DNA of 64,000 nt from an uncultured bacterium (GCA_905216095.1 CAJMSQ010000003.1:41843-105842); one strand, 5' to 3'. Positions 45,753 to 53,928 are shown, counted from the first letter of the stretch. The notes: generated from the sequence alone by a model not told the origin. Made by a program: numbers and translations.

Positions 45753-46889
45753 ATGTTTTCAGAAGAACTGCAAAAATACGACTGGGAGGACGTGACGGCG
45801 CGCATCCATGCGAAGACGGACGCCGACGTGCGGCGTGCGCTTGCCAAACCGCGGTGTGACTGGGATGACTTCATGGCTCTCGTCTCGCCGGCCGCCGCTC
45901 CGTATCTCGAAATCATGGCACGCCTGTCGCGACGCTACACCGAAGAACGCTTCGGCCGCACGATTTCGATGTTCATCCCCCTTTATCTCACCAACTCGTG
46001 CACGAACTCGTGCGTCTACTGCGGTTTCCACATCGCCAACAAGATGAAACGCACCATCCTGACCGAAGAGGAAACCGTACGGGAATACGAGGCCATCAAA
46101 CGTCTCGGCCCTTTCGAGAACCTGCTGCTCGTGACAGGCGAGAATCCCGCACGGGCCGGTGTGCCCTACATAGCCCGCGCGCTCGACCTGGCCAAACCTT
46201 ATTTCTCGAACCTGAAGATTGAGGTGATGCCGCTCGCCACGGAGGAGTACGCGGAACTGCGTCGGCACGGCATGAACGGCGTCATCTGCTTTCAGGAGAC
46301 CTACAACCGTGCGAACTACAATATTTATCACCCGCGCGGCATGAAGGCCCGCTTCGACTGGCGCGTGAATGCCTTCGACCGCATGGGGCAGGCCGGCGTG
46401 CACAGCATCGGCATGGGCGTGCTCATCGGGCTGGAACGGGAATGGCGCACGGACGTGGCGATGATGGCCCTGCACCTGCGCTATCTGCAACGGCATTACT
46501 GGCAGACGAAGTACAGCGTGAACTTCCCGCGGATGCGGCCCTCGGAGAACGGAGGCTTTCAGCCGAACTGCTTCATGACGGACCGCGAACTGGCACAGGC
46601 GACTTTCGCGATGCGCATCTTCGACCATGACGTGGACATCTCCTACTCCACGCGCGAACCTGCCGACCTGCGCGACCACATGGCTACACTCGGCGTGACG
46701 ACCATGTCGGCCGAGAGCAAGACAGAGCCGGGTGGGTACTGCTGTTACCCGCAGGCGCTGGAGCAGTTCCATGTGAGCGACGAACGGACCGCACGCGAGG
46801 TGGAACAGGCCTTGCGGCGCATGGGACGTGAACCGGTGTGGAAGGACTGGGACGCGAGTTTCGACCTCAAATCAAGCACACGGTCATGA
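45753..46889 (+). CDS. thiH: 2-iminoacetate synthase (radical SAM)
   Basis: ThiH cleaves tyrosine by radical SAM chemistry to give dehydroglycine for ThiG, the route used by anaerobes in place of ThiO. The 378-residue protein has the cluster motif CTNSCVYC (Cys83, Cys87, Cys90), a typical N-terminal helical region and the C-terminal AESKTEPGGY segment. The ATG at 45753 gives the family length; the open frame further upstream is antisense-like. Its stop overlaps the thiF ATG. Confidence 0.96.
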   Translation: MFSEELQKYDWEDVTARIHAKTDADVRRALAKPRCDWDDFMALVSPAAAPYLEIMARLSRRYTEERFGRTISMFIPLYLTNSCTNSCVYCGFHIANKMKRTILTEEETVREYEAIKRLGPFENLLLVTGENPARAGVPYIARALDLAKPYFSNLKIEVMPLATEEYAELRRHGMNGVICFQETYNRANYNIYHPRGMKARFDWRVNAFDRMGQAGVHSIGMGVLIGLEREWRTDVAMMALHLRYLQRHYWQTKYSVNFPRMRPSENGGFQPNCFMTDRELAQATFAMRIFDHDVDISYSTREPADLRDHMATLGVTTMSAESKTEPGGYCCYPQALEQFHVSDERTAREVEQALRRMGREPVWKDWDASFDLKSSTRS

Positions 46890-47584
46890 GTACGATTAAT
46901 CCGGAACGCTATACGCGACAGACGGGGCTGCCCGAAATAGGACCGGAGGGGCAGTGCCGCCTGCACGCCGCGCGCATCCTCGTGGTGGGAGCCGGCGGAC
47001 TGGGCGCGCCCGTCTGTCTCTACCTGACAGGGGCCGGCGTGGGACATCTGGGCATTGTGGACGACGACACGGTCGGCATCAGCAACCTGCACCGTCAGGT
47101 TCTCTATACGGAGGCCGAGGTGGGTCTGCCCAAGGCCGAACAGGCGGCCCGACGGTTGCATGCGCTCAACAGCGACACGGAAGTGACGGCCTACACATGC
47201 CGGCTGACGGCGGACAATGCTGCGGACATCATTAATGCTTATGACCTCGTCATCGACTGTTGTGACAATTACGAGACGCGCTATCTGCTGTCCGACATCA
47301 CGGCTGCGGCGGGCAAGCCTTATATATACGGTGCGGTACGCGGCTTCGAAGGACAAGTGTCGGTATTCAACGTCGGCCCGTCGCCTGTGAAGTACCGCGA
47401 CCTTTACCCTTCGCAACCACCGGCCCCGACGGACAAGAGCATAGTGGGCATGACGGCCGGCGTAGTCGGCTGCATGATGGCTCACGAAGCCATGAAACTC
47501 GTCTGCGGCTACGGCCCGACACTGGCAGGCCGCTTATGGACCATCGACCTGCGCACGATGCAGAGCCTGACACTATCGCTCTGA
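46886..47584 (+). CDS. thiF: ThiS adenylyltransferase (HesA/MoeB/ThiF family)
   Basis: ThiF adenylates the ThiS C terminus. The 232-residue protein has the nucleotide motif GAGGLG (35-40), the acidic residue and Arg in VDDDTVGISNLHRQVLY, and VIDCCDNYETRYLLSD. The CxxC zinc pairs of E. coli ThiF/MoeB are absent. Its last 23 codons (from 47516) are duplicated at 48667-48735, downstream of the Abi gene, where the original end SLALDL remains; here the end reads SLTLSL. The present gene was evidently repaired by, or formed with, the insertion. Confidence 0.92.
   Translation: MSTINPERYTRQTGLPEIGPEGQCRLHAARILVVGAGGLGAPVCLYLTGAGVGHLGIVDDDTVGISNLHRQVLYTEAEVGLPKAEQAARRLHALNSDTEVTAYTCRLTADNAADIINAYDLVIDCCDNYETRYLLSDITAAAGKPYIYGAVRGFEGQVSVFNVGPSPVKYRDLYPSQPPAPTDKSIVGMTAGVVGCMMAHEAMKLVCGYGPTLAGRLWTIDLRTMQSLTLSL
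47516..47569 (+). repeat. Direct repeat, left copy (thiF 3' end)
   Basis: 54 bases starting CCGACACTGGCAGG and ending CAGAGCCTG are identical to 48667-48720. After one mismatch CACT is shared too. The two copies bracket about 1.1 kb of AT-rich DNA. Confidence 0.95.
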
Positions 47585-47626
47585 ACAACAGGATATGCTA
47601 AAACAAGTAAAGAAAACAGTTTGATA

Positions 47627-47659
47627 TTTTGGATAATAGGAAAGAAAGCGCTATCTTTG
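47627..47659 (+). promoter_or_regulatory. Promoter of the Abi unit
   Basis: TTTTG (47627-47631), 20 nt, TATCTTTG (47652-47659): an excellent Bacteroidota promoter carried inside the insert. Confidence 0.8.
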
Positions 47660-47665
47660 CATCAA

Positions 47666-47717
47666 CAATTTCCGCCACGCCTCTTAACAATGCGTACCAG
47701 GGCGGAACTTATTTTTT
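47666..47717 (+). ncRNA. Candidate short RNA upstream of the Abi gene
   Basis: The transcript from the promoter at 47627 would start about here. It contains a stem of TTCCGCC (47670-47676) with GGCGGAA (47701-47707), extended by ACGC (47677-47680) with GCGT (47692-47695) and a five-base bulge, and is followed by CTTATTTTTT. This is a terminator-like structure only eight bases before the Abi start codon. AbiF-type genes are known to be preceded by a structured RNA (abiF RNA motif); equivalence here is inferred from position and form, not shown. Confidence 0.5.
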
Positions 47718-47725
47718 ATATACCC

Positions 47726-48619
47726 ATGAAGACATATACCAAGCAACCCATAGAGATTGCTGACCAAATTGCAATATTAAAGAACAGGGGACTTGTATTT
47801 GATGATGAGTATTCTGCTGCAGAATATCTAAGGATTATCAGTTACTTCCGTTTGGCAAACTATTGGAAACCTATGGAGAGTGACAAAGTAAATCATATAT
47901 TCAAACCTAACAGTAATTTTGAAAACGTATTGACCTTATATAGATTTGACAAGGAACTGCGTTGTCTTATCTTTTCTGCCATACAGAGCATTGAAATTGC
48001 ACTTCGTGCCAAAGTAACCCAAATAATTTCATCCGCTTACGGGGCTTTTTGGTTTGCAAATGCGTCATTATTCTCCGATACTGCTATTTTCGACAAATGT
48101 CTCACGAATATAAAGGATGAATTGAAGCGGTCAAAGGAAGACTTTTTAATAGAACACTTCGAAAAATATGACGAACCGCCTTACCCACCAGCCTGGAAAA
48201 CACTGGAAACTTCATCTTTTGGGACGCTCTCCAAGCTATATTGCAATTTCTCTGATAATGGTTTGAAGAAACAGATAGCAAGAGAATTCGGACTACCCCA
48301 GCATCTATATTTTGAAAGCTGGATAAGAAGTTTGTCTGTGCTACGCAACTACATTGCTCACCATGCCCGTATATGGAACCGGAAATACCCATGGAAGCCA
48401 CGACTTCCCAAGAAGTTGCAACGTCCATGGATTCATGACATGGTATCACAGGAAAAGTTATATGCTCAATTATGCTGTGTGGCTTATTTGTTGGATTCCA
48501 TACATTCCGGCTATGATTTCAAACAGAAGCTAAAGGCACTATTGACAGATTATCCCATTGTCGATATTGCCGCAATGGGATTTTCAAGTTCATGGTATGA
48601 TGAACCGCTTTGGAAATAG
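47726..48619 (+). CDS. Abi_2 family abortive infection protein (AbiD/AbiF-like, HEPN)
   Basis: This 297-residue protein is of the Abi_2 family (PF07751): N-terminal QIAILKNRGLVFDDE and AAEYLRIISYFRLANYW, a middle IEIALRAKVTQII segment, and the HEPN-type R-N-x3-H motif RNYIAH at 207-212 followed by HARIWNR. HEPN proteins of this kind are usually RNases that arrest growth during phage infection. Codon use and AT content differ sharply from the thiamine operon, so the gene was acquired. The start at 47726 is chosen because earlier codons overlap the leader hairpin. Confidence 0.9.
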   Translation: MKTYTKQPIEIADQIAILKNRGLVFDDEYSAAEYLRIISYFRLANYWKPMESDKVNHIFKPNSNFENVLTLYRFDKELRCLIFSAIQSIEIALRAKVTQIISSAYGAFWFANASLFSDTAIFDKCLTNIKDELKRSKEDFLIEHFEKYDEPPYPPAWKTLETSSFGTLSKLYCNFSDNGLKKQIAREFGLPQHLYFESWIRSLSVLRNYIAHHARIWNRKYPWKPRLPKKLQRPWIHDMVSQEKLYAQLCCVAYLLDSIHSGYDFKQKLKALLTDYPIVDIAAMGFSSSWYDEPLWK

Positions 48620-48666
48620 AGAGCACGTTGTTCTCACAATTGGAAAATATCGGCAACAAAAGAAGT

Positions 48667-48720
48667 CCGACACTGGCAGGCCGCTTATGGACCATCGACC
48701 TGCGCACGATGCAGAGCCTG
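48667..48720 (+). repeat. Direct repeat, right copy (displaced thiF end)
   Basis: Identical to 47516-47569. Read in the thiF frame it continues to GCACTGGACCTGTAG, giving an intact original thiF C terminus (SLALDL, stop at 48733-48735) with no upstream gene. Confidence 0.95.
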
Positions 48721-48817
48721 GCACTGGACCTGTAGTCCGAATACTGCTGACGGCCGCAGCGATAACGGCTATCGAAACTTTCCGCAGCCATGATGGAGCG
48801 AGGTGTAACGGGGAACG

Positions 48818-48825
48818 TAATTTTG
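48818..48825 (+). promoter_or_regulatory. Promoter -7 box for the exporter operon
   Basis: TAATTTTG, 28 bases before the small membrane protein start at 48853. Confidence 0.45.
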
Positions 48826-48852
48826 CACCCGGTTACAAGAAAACGGAAAGAC

Positions 48853-49032
48853 ATGACACAACACGCTTTCATCTGGCTGCTGACGGCCGGCACTATTCTA
48901 TGTATTTTTGTCGTCCGCATCCTTCAACGCTTCCGACGGGAGGCCGGACACGGAGCCCGTCTGATAGAATGGGCCCACGACGATGACATCCACTATGAAC
49001 AGGACGGAGATGGAGAAGAGGAAGAACCTTGA
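48853..49032 (+). CDS. Small membrane protein upstream of ThrE-like exporter
   Basis: This 59-residue protein has one hydrophobic segment (about 6-24) and a strongly acidic C terminus (DDDIHYEQDGDGEEEEP). It overlaps the start of the following exporter gene, which suggests coupling if both are real. No family is recognised. It could be a chance frame, but the promoter box and membrane segment favour a gene. Confidence 0.45.
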   Translation: MTQHAFIWLLTAGTILCIFVVRILQRFRREAGHGARLIEWAHDDDIHYEQDGDGEEEEP

Positions 49033-49807
49033 CGCCGAAGCGCACGAACGGTTGAAAGACACCTGCGTGCTGCTGACCGAATACGCGACACGGCTGCTGG
49101 GCTGCGGCGCAACGTGTATACGGGTGGAGAAAAACGTGCACCGCATGGCCGGGCGCTTCGGCGTACACGCGGAACTGACCGTATTGCCGTCGGGCGTGAT
49201 GCTGACGGTGCGCGACACGGAACGGCGTCACTCCTATACGGCCAATGCACGACTGCGGGATACGGCCATCAGTTTCAGCATGAACACAGCACTGAGCCGC
49301 TTGAGCTGGGACGTGGCCGAAGGACGGGCCGACCGGAAAGAGGCCGCGCAAAGACTGGCCGAAGCCTACGGCGGACCGACCCTGAACCGGTGGCTGCTGC
49401 TGGCGCTCGTGTCGGCAGCCAATGCTTCGTTCTGCCGGCTGTTCGGCGGCGACATCACGTCGATGGGCATCGTGTTCGCAGCCACCGCCTGCGGCTTTTA
49501 CCTGAAACAAGTGCTGCAGGCCGAACACATAGACTTCCGGCTGACGACATTCCTGGCGGCCTTCGTGGCGGCCGTCATCGCCTCGGCGGGCCACATCTTC
49601 GGACAGGGTACAACGCCCGACGTGGCCATGGGGACAAGTGTACTTTTCCTCATCCCGGGCATTCCCTACATCAACTCGGTGAGCGACCTGCTTGACGGAC
49701 ACTATCTGTGCGCCTTCAGCCGCTTCATGCACTCGGCCGTGCTGACGGTGTGCATTTCGCTCGGCCTGTGCGGCGCTCTGCTGCTGATGAACCTGGAATG
49801 GTTCTGA
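49010..49807 (+). CDS. Threonine/serine exporter family protein, large half (ThrE-like)
   Basis: This 265-residue protein begins MEKRKNLDAEAHERLKD and matches the N-terminal part of ThrE-type exporters (PF06738): a cytosolic segment (about 1-110, CVLLTEYATRLLGCGATCIRVE) and about five membrane helices with GGDITSMGIVFAATACGFYLKQ and LFLIPGIPYINSVSDLLDGHY. The partner half is encoded next. An upstream in-frame ATG at 48983 is possible. It exports small amino acids or related compounds across the inner membrane; the substrate is not known here. Confidence 0.85.
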   Translation: MEKRKNLDAEAHERLKDTCVLLTEYATRLLGCGATCIRVEKNVHRMAGRFGVHAELTVLPSGVMLTVRDTERRHSYTANARLRDTAISFSMNTALSRLSWDVAEGRADRKEAAQRLAEAYGGPTLNRWLLLALVSAANASFCRLFGGDITSMGIVFAATACGFYLKQVLQAEHIDFRLTTFLAAFVAAVIASAGHIFGQGTTPDVAMGTSVLFLIPGIPYINSVSDLLDGHYLCAFSRFMHSAVLTVCISLGLCGALLLMNLEWF

Positions 49808-49882
49808 CTTCAGACTCCCGGAAGCCGCCGGCAGGTATGCAACCGCCGTGTACCTTTCATACAACCCGAAAAAAACAGAAAT

Positions 49883-50359
49883 ATGCTGCTTTCACTACTA
49901 CAGGACGGCTGTTTCGCCGCCATTGCCGCCATAGGTTTTGCCGCCATCAGCCGGCCGCCACGCACGGCCTACGTGCACTGCGCCTTCATCGCCGCCGTAG
50001 GGCACGGCATCCGCTTCGTACTGATGCGCAACGGCGTGCATATCGTTCCCGCCGCCCTTGTGGCCGCACTGGCCATAGGGCTGCTGGCCACATTTCTGGC
50101 CCGGCGTGCCAAGTGCCCGCCCGAGACTTTCACTTTCCCGGCACTGCTGCCCATGATTCCGGGCATGTATGCCTACAACACCGTCAAGGGGCTCGTCATG
50201 TGCGCCGTCTGCACCGACGAAACGCAGTTTCTGCACTACTTCCACCTGATGGCCGCCAACGGACTGGTATGCTCGCTGGCCATACTGGCCATGGTAGGCG
50301 GCGTCACCGTACCGATTCTGCTGCTCAAGAATGTCTCTTTCAGTGCCACACGGGCATGA
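49883..50359 (+). CDS. Threonine/serine exporter family protein, small half (ThrE_2)
   Basis: This 158-residue polytopic protein (about four helices) matches the ThrE_2 domain (PF12821): FAAIAAIGFAAISRPPRTAY at the start and FTFPALLPMIPGMYAYNTVKGL in the middle, paralogous to the LIPGIPYINS region of the larger half. It follows that gene by 75 bases. The two together should form the complete exporter, as in YjjP/YjjB. Confidence 0.88.
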   Translation: MLLSLLQDGCFAAIAAIGFAAISRPPRTAYVHCAFIAAVGHGIRFVLMRNGVHIVPAALVAALAIGLLATFLARRAKCPPETFTFPALLPMIPGMYAYNTVKGLVMCAVCTDETQFLHYFHLMAANGLVCSLAILAMVGGVTVPILLLKNVSFSATRA

Positions 50360-50410
50360 AGCGACCGGCGGAACGGCCGGACGCAAACACACACCCATAC
50401 CAACTACGAC

Positions 50411-51337
50411 ATGGAACTACGACAATTACGCTACTTCGTACAAGCGGCACGACAACTGAACTTCTCGGAAGCCGCACGCCAGCTCTGCATCACGCAAAGC
50501 ACATTGTCACAACAGATCCGACAGCTCGAAGACGAACTGGGACAGCCGCTCTTCGTGCGCGACAGCCACAACGTGACACTCACCGAGGCAGGCCGCGAAC
50601 TGCTGCCGCTGGCCACAGGGACCATACGCAGTGCAGAAACCTGCGCGGAACGCCTGGACGACCTGCAACATCTGCGCACAGGCACGCTGAACATCGGCGT
50701 AACCTATACGTTCAGCCCGATTCTGACCGAAACGGTACTCACATTCATGAAAAGATATCCGGGCATACGGCTGAACATACACTACAAGAGCATGGAAGAA
50801 CTGATGGAGGAACTGGAATGCCGCGAAGTGGACTTCGTTCTGTCGTTCCGTCCCACGCGCAACTATCCTAACATATCCTCGCACATCCTGTTCGACAACC
50901 ATCTGTCGGCCATCGTCGCTGCCGGACACCCGTTGGCACGGCAGGAAAGCGTAACTCCCGAACAGCTGGCGCGGTACGACCTGGCATTGCCGGCCCGCGG
51001 GTTGCAGGCACGTTACAGTTTCGACCGACTGGCCGCCCATTGCGAACAGCCGTTCCGCATCCGCGTGGAACTGAACGAAGTAAACATCCTGCTTCGGCTG
51101 GCACTCGGCAGCAATCTCGTCACCATCCTGTCCGAAGCCGCTATCCGCGACCAGCCGGGACTGCGGGCCATACCCATCGACCGCCCCGAAGGACAAATGG
51201 AGGGCTGCGTACATTTGCTGAAGAAGGGATACCGCAAGGCTTCGTCCCGCGAATTCGTCCGCCTGCTATGCGAAAGCAACGCTATCCGCGAGCGCATCAG
51301 TCAATGGATAGAGAAAGATAAGATTTTCGCGCACTGA
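50411..51337 (+). CDS. LysR-type transcriptional regulator
   Basis: This 308-residue regulator has an N-terminal winged helix (residues 1-60; FVQAARQLNFSEAARQLCITQSTLSQQIRQLEDELG) and a substrate-binding-like domain (about 90-295). It resembles the OxyR/CynR branch, but there is no matching pair of redox cysteines, so a peroxide sensor is not supported. It follows the exporter genes by 51 bases on the same strand and may regulate them or be cotranscribed with them. Confidence 0.92.
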   Translation: MELRQLRYFVQAARQLNFSEAARQLCITQSTLSQQIRQLEDELGQPLFVRDSHNVTLTEAGRELLPLATGTIRSAETCAERLDDLQHLRTGTLNIGVTYTFSPILTETVLTFMKRYPGIRLNIHYKSMEELMEELECREVDFVLSFRPTRNYPNISSHILFDNHLSAIVAAGHPLARQESVTPEQLARYDLALPARGLQARYSFDRLAAHCEQPFRIRVELNEVNILLRLALGSNLVTILSEAAIRDQPGLRAIPIDRPEGQMEGCVHLLKKGYRKASSREFVRLLCESNAIRERISQWIEKDKIFAH

Positions 51338-51376
51338 GGAAAACATCCACGCAGCCGGCACAACGGCATAACAAAC

Positions 51377-51420
51377 CAATGCGCCCGTTCCTTCTGTACA
51401 GAGGGAACGGGCGCATTGGT
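51377..51420. terminator. Bidirectional terminator between convergent genes
   Basis: A long stem (ACCAATGCGCCCGTTCC against GGAACGGGCGCATTGGT) between the LysR gene and the convergent FMN reductase gene. Confidence 0.8.
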
Positions 51421-51439
51421 ATTTCGACGCAGAAGGCGC

Positions 51440-51979
51440 TTACACGTTGCGGCCCATGTCGTAGGCCTGCTGCAAGGCGGCATGGCCTTCAATTTCTCCC
51501 ATGCCGTTCACGCCACCGGCAAATACCGTTCCGGCCAGACGGGCCTTATCGAAACAGTCTATCCAACCGGTCAGTCCGGCCACGGCCCGCGCCGGAACTT
51601 CCGGCTCGTCCTCGGCGGCGGCAGTAAGCATGTAAATGTCACGAAAGGCATAGTCAGAAGGGTAGAGTGGGTTGGCACGGTCGAGCAGGGTCTTCATCTG
51701 CCCGCACATCTCATAATAATAGATGGGCGAGGCGAAAACGAGGACATCTGCCCGGCCCATCTTCCCGACAATGGCGGGAGCGTCGTCGGCAATGACGCAC
51801 CGCAGGGTCTTCTGGCAGGCCAGACATCCCTTGCAGAAGGCAATGTTCTTGGACCGCAGGCTGACGCTCTCGACCTCGTGGCCTGCATCGGCCGCACCGC
51901 GTGCAAAGGCATCGGCCAAGGCTTCGGAATTGCTGCGTGTCCGCAGACTTGTGGAAATAACCAGTACTTTCTTTTTCAT
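51440..51979 (-). CDS. NAD(P)H-dependent FMN reductase/flavodoxin-fold oxidoreductase
   Basis: This 179-residue flavoprotein has a flavodoxin-like start VLVISTSLRTRSNSEALADAF (FMN phosphate loop), the CKGCLACQKT cysteine cluster typical of the iron-sulfur flavoprotein/multimeric flavodoxin group, and FASPIYYYEMCGQMKTLLDR. It should carry out flavin-dependent reduction; the acceptor is unknown. A TATCTTCG box at 52038-52045 on the minus strand may be its promoter. It is convergent with the LysR gene. Confidence 0.88.
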   Translation of the reverse strand: MKKKVLVISTSLRTRSNSEALADAFARGAADAGHEVESVSLRSKNIAFCKGCLACQKTLRCVIADDAPAIVGKMGRADVLVFASPIYYYEMCGQMKTLLDRANPLYPSDYAFRDIYMLTAAAEDEPEVPARAVAGLTGWIDCFDKARLAGTVFAGGVNGMGEIEGHAALQQAYDMGRNV

Positions 51980-52148
51980 AATCTTCCTGTTTTTTGAGTT
52001 TCAAGGCCGGACTGCCGCACTGTTGCCCGACGCAGTGCGAAGATACGATACTTTTCCCTGTCGGCGGATGCCGGAACGTCCAGATTACGGTCTGCCGGTC
52101 AGGCGTTCCGCCGTTCCGTCTCGTCGCATGCGCCGCGTTACGGGTAAA

Positions 52149-52191
52149 CAATAAAGCCAGGCGACGGATATGTCCGTGCTTGGCTTTATTG
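52149..52191 (-). terminator. tRNA-Leu terminator
   Basis: Stem CAATAAAGCCA against TGGCTTTATTG, with inner ACGGA/TCCGT pairs, immediately after the tRNA on the minus strand. Confidence 0.7.
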
Positions 52192-52197
52192 TCTGCG

Positions 52198-52279
52198 TAC
52201 CCAGAGCCGGGGTCGAACCGGCACGGGTTGCCCCACTGGTGTTTGAGACCAGCGCGTCTACCGATTCCGCCATCTGGGC
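52198..52279 (-). tRNA. tRNA-Leu (CAA)
   Basis: On the minus strand the sequence folds as a class II tRNA of about 82 nt. The acceptor stem is GCCCAGA/TCTGGGT with discriminator A, the D arm has GGTAGACGC, and the anticodon stem CTGGT/ACCAG holds loop CTCAAAC (anticodon CAA). A long variable arm and GGTTCGACCCC in the T arm complete it. CCA is not encoded. It reads UUG codons. Confidence 0.95.
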
Positions 52280-52317
52280 TGCATTCCGCTCACGCCTATT
52301 AGGCGCGGTTTGCGATG

Positions 52318-52348
52318 CAAAGGTAAGTCATTTTTTCTTAACGAGCAA
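52318..52348 (-). promoter_or_regulatory. tRNA-Leu promoter
   Basis: Minus-strand TTG (52346-52348), 20 nt, TACCTTTG (52318-52325), 38 bases before the tRNA. Confidence 0.7.
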
Positions 52349-52451
52349 GAAAAAGCGGCCGAAAATGGATGTTTTCGTTTCTTTCTGTGTATTGCTTGCG
52401 ACTTATACGGGAAAATTTCTTTATATTAGCCTTGTCATTTCAATCAAGCCT

Positions 52452-53549
52452 ATGGAAGTTATGAGAAACCGTATGGATTATTGCATCATTCTGGCGGGCG
52501 GTGTCGGCCGGCGCCTGTGGCCCTGCAGCCGGAAAGAGTTGCCGAAACAATTTATAGACTTCTTCGGTACAGGCCGTACGCTGTTGCAACAGACATACGA
52601 CCGTTGCCTGCGCTTCATCTGTCCCGAAAATATCCTCGTCTCGACATTTGCCGGCTACGAGGACCTTGTCCGCAGCCAGTTGCCCGGACTGCCGGCCGCC
52701 AACATCCTGTCCGAGCCGGTCCAGCTGTCCACCGCGCCCGCCGTGTCGTGGGCCTCGCGCCACATAGCCCTGCACGCGCCGGATGCCAACATCGTCGTGG
52801 TGCCGTCCGACCAGCACATTGTCGATGAGGACCGCTTTGTCGAACAGATTGCCCGCGGTCTCAGGTTTGTCGCCTCCCACGACAATTTTCTGGCCATAGG
52901 CGTGAAGCCCACTACCCCCAATACCGCTTACGGCTACATACAGACGGGCGCGGAATGCGATGGCGACAGACTCTGGCGGGTCAAGTCGTTCAGCGAGAAA
53001 CCCGCTGCGGAATTTGCGCGTACGTTCGTGGACAGCGGCGAGTTCCTTTGGAACACCGGCATCTTCCTGTGGAATGCGCGGACCATGCTGCGCTTGTTGG
53101 ACAGCCTGACCCCGCAGGTGGCGCAGCTCATGGCCGAGCAGGGAGGCCACTTGTCGCCGGCCGAGGAGCTGAAGATGGTCAATGACTATTATCCGGCCAA
53201 CTTGCACCGCTCCATAGACCTGATTATCCTCGACGTTTGCGACAATGCGTTTGTCCAGGAGTGCGACTTCGGCTGGGCCGACATAGGCTCATGGCCCGAG
53301 ATGTACAAGGTAACGGAAAAGGATGCCGACGACAACGCCGTGCTGGGCGGCGCCCGGGTGATGTTTTCCGGTTGCAGCGGCAACATGGTCGCCCTGCCCG
53401 AGGGCATGGGTGCCGTGCTCAAAGGGCTTGACGGCTATCTGGTGGCGCAGGAGGGCAACATGCTGGTCATTTGCCCCAACGAAGACCCCGCCCTGGTGCG
53501 GCGTCTGGCCAACGAGGCCCGCATGGAACTGGGCGAGGAGTACATCTGA
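52452..53549 (+). CDS. manC: Mannose-1-phosphate guanylyltransferase
   Basis: This enzyme makes GDP-mannose from mannose-1-phosphate and GTP for glycan synthesis. The 365-residue protein has the nucleotidyltransferase signature ILAGGVGRRLWPCSR (about 13-27), KELPKQF, VVVPSDQHI, FSEKP and ECDFGWADIGSW. It lacks the isomerase domain of bifunctional ManC/AlgA. The open frame extends upstream over the antisense of the tRNA; the ATG at 52452 (or 52461) is chosen. It stands alone between the tRNA and element F1. Confidence 0.93.
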   Translation: MEVMRNRMDYCIILAGGVGRRLWPCSRKELPKQFIDFFGTGRTLLQQTYDRCLRFICPENILVSTFAGYEDLVRSQLPGLPAANILSEPVQLSTAPAVSWASRHIALHAPDANIVVVPSDQHIVDEDRFVEQIARGLRFVASHDNFLAIGVKPTTPNTAYGYIQTGAECDGDRLWRVKSFSEKPAAEFARTFVDSGEFLWNTGIFLWNARTMLRLLDSLTPQVAQLMAEQGGHLSPAEELKMVNDYYPANLHRSIDLIILDVCDNAFVQECDFGWADIGSWPEMYKVTEKDADDNAVLGGARVMFSGCSGNMVALPEGMGAVLKGLDGYLVAQEGNMLVICPNEDPALVRRLANEARMELGEEYI

Positions 53550-53613
53550 CGCTGACGCTCCGGAGCGTGGCCGCTGAATCCTTCCGGCCCGCGATTTCCG
53601 CGCCGCGCCGATT

Positions 53614-53790
53614 TTAACACTTCTTGCTTTCGGGCGAAAAATGTTGTATCTTTGCAATAGGAAACAGGGCAGACCCGCGCGGTCTGCCCTGTTTCCGTGT
53701 TCCCGGTCTCGTTTTTCCGCAAAAATATCCCCCGAAACGTGTTTTCTACAAGGCATGTACGGAAAACCACATGCCATGTACGCGGACCGG
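53614..53790 (+). repeat. Promoter-hairpin-array element, copy F1 (truncated)
   Basis: TTAACACTTCTTG start, TTG at 53624-53626, 20 nt, TATCTTTG at 53647-53654. A perfect 15-bp hairpin follows, GAAACAGGGCAGACC (53661-53675) against 53681-53695. Only two array units remain (53746-53781), and then the GGGACGCGAT inverted-repeat block begins; the GTTAAAAATGTTAA end is missing. Confidence 0.88.
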
Positions 53791-53798
53791 TGGGTGTG

Positions 53799-53928
53799 TA
53801 GGGACGCGATTCATCGCGTCCGCAGGGGATATTGGGGATTTTATTCGATGTTTTATCGCGTCCGCAGGGAGCATTTGGGGATTTTATTCGATGTTTCATC
53901 CCTGCGGACGCGATGAATCGCGTCCCTA
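53799..53928. repeat. 29-bp perfect inverted repeat enclosing a 42-bp tandem repeat
   Basis: TAGGGACGCGATTCATCGCG... (53799-53827) is repeated inverted at 53900-53928. Between them two 42-bp units (53813-53854 and 53855-53896), each starting ATCGCGTCCGCAGGG and containing GGGGATTTTATTCGATG, lie head to tail. The outer 21 bases are themselves palindromic (GGACGCGAT/ATCGCGTCC). Part of the motif recurs beside element A. Confidence 0.9.

Noticed and set aside
47621..47725. Abi protein starting upstream of 47726
   Set aside because: The extra codons would cover the promoter -7 box and the leader hairpin; the family N terminus begins at MKTYTKQPI.
50411..51337. LysR regulator as OxyR
   Set aside because: No pair of cysteines at OxyR redox positions is visible, and the neighbours are exporter genes rather than peroxide defence.
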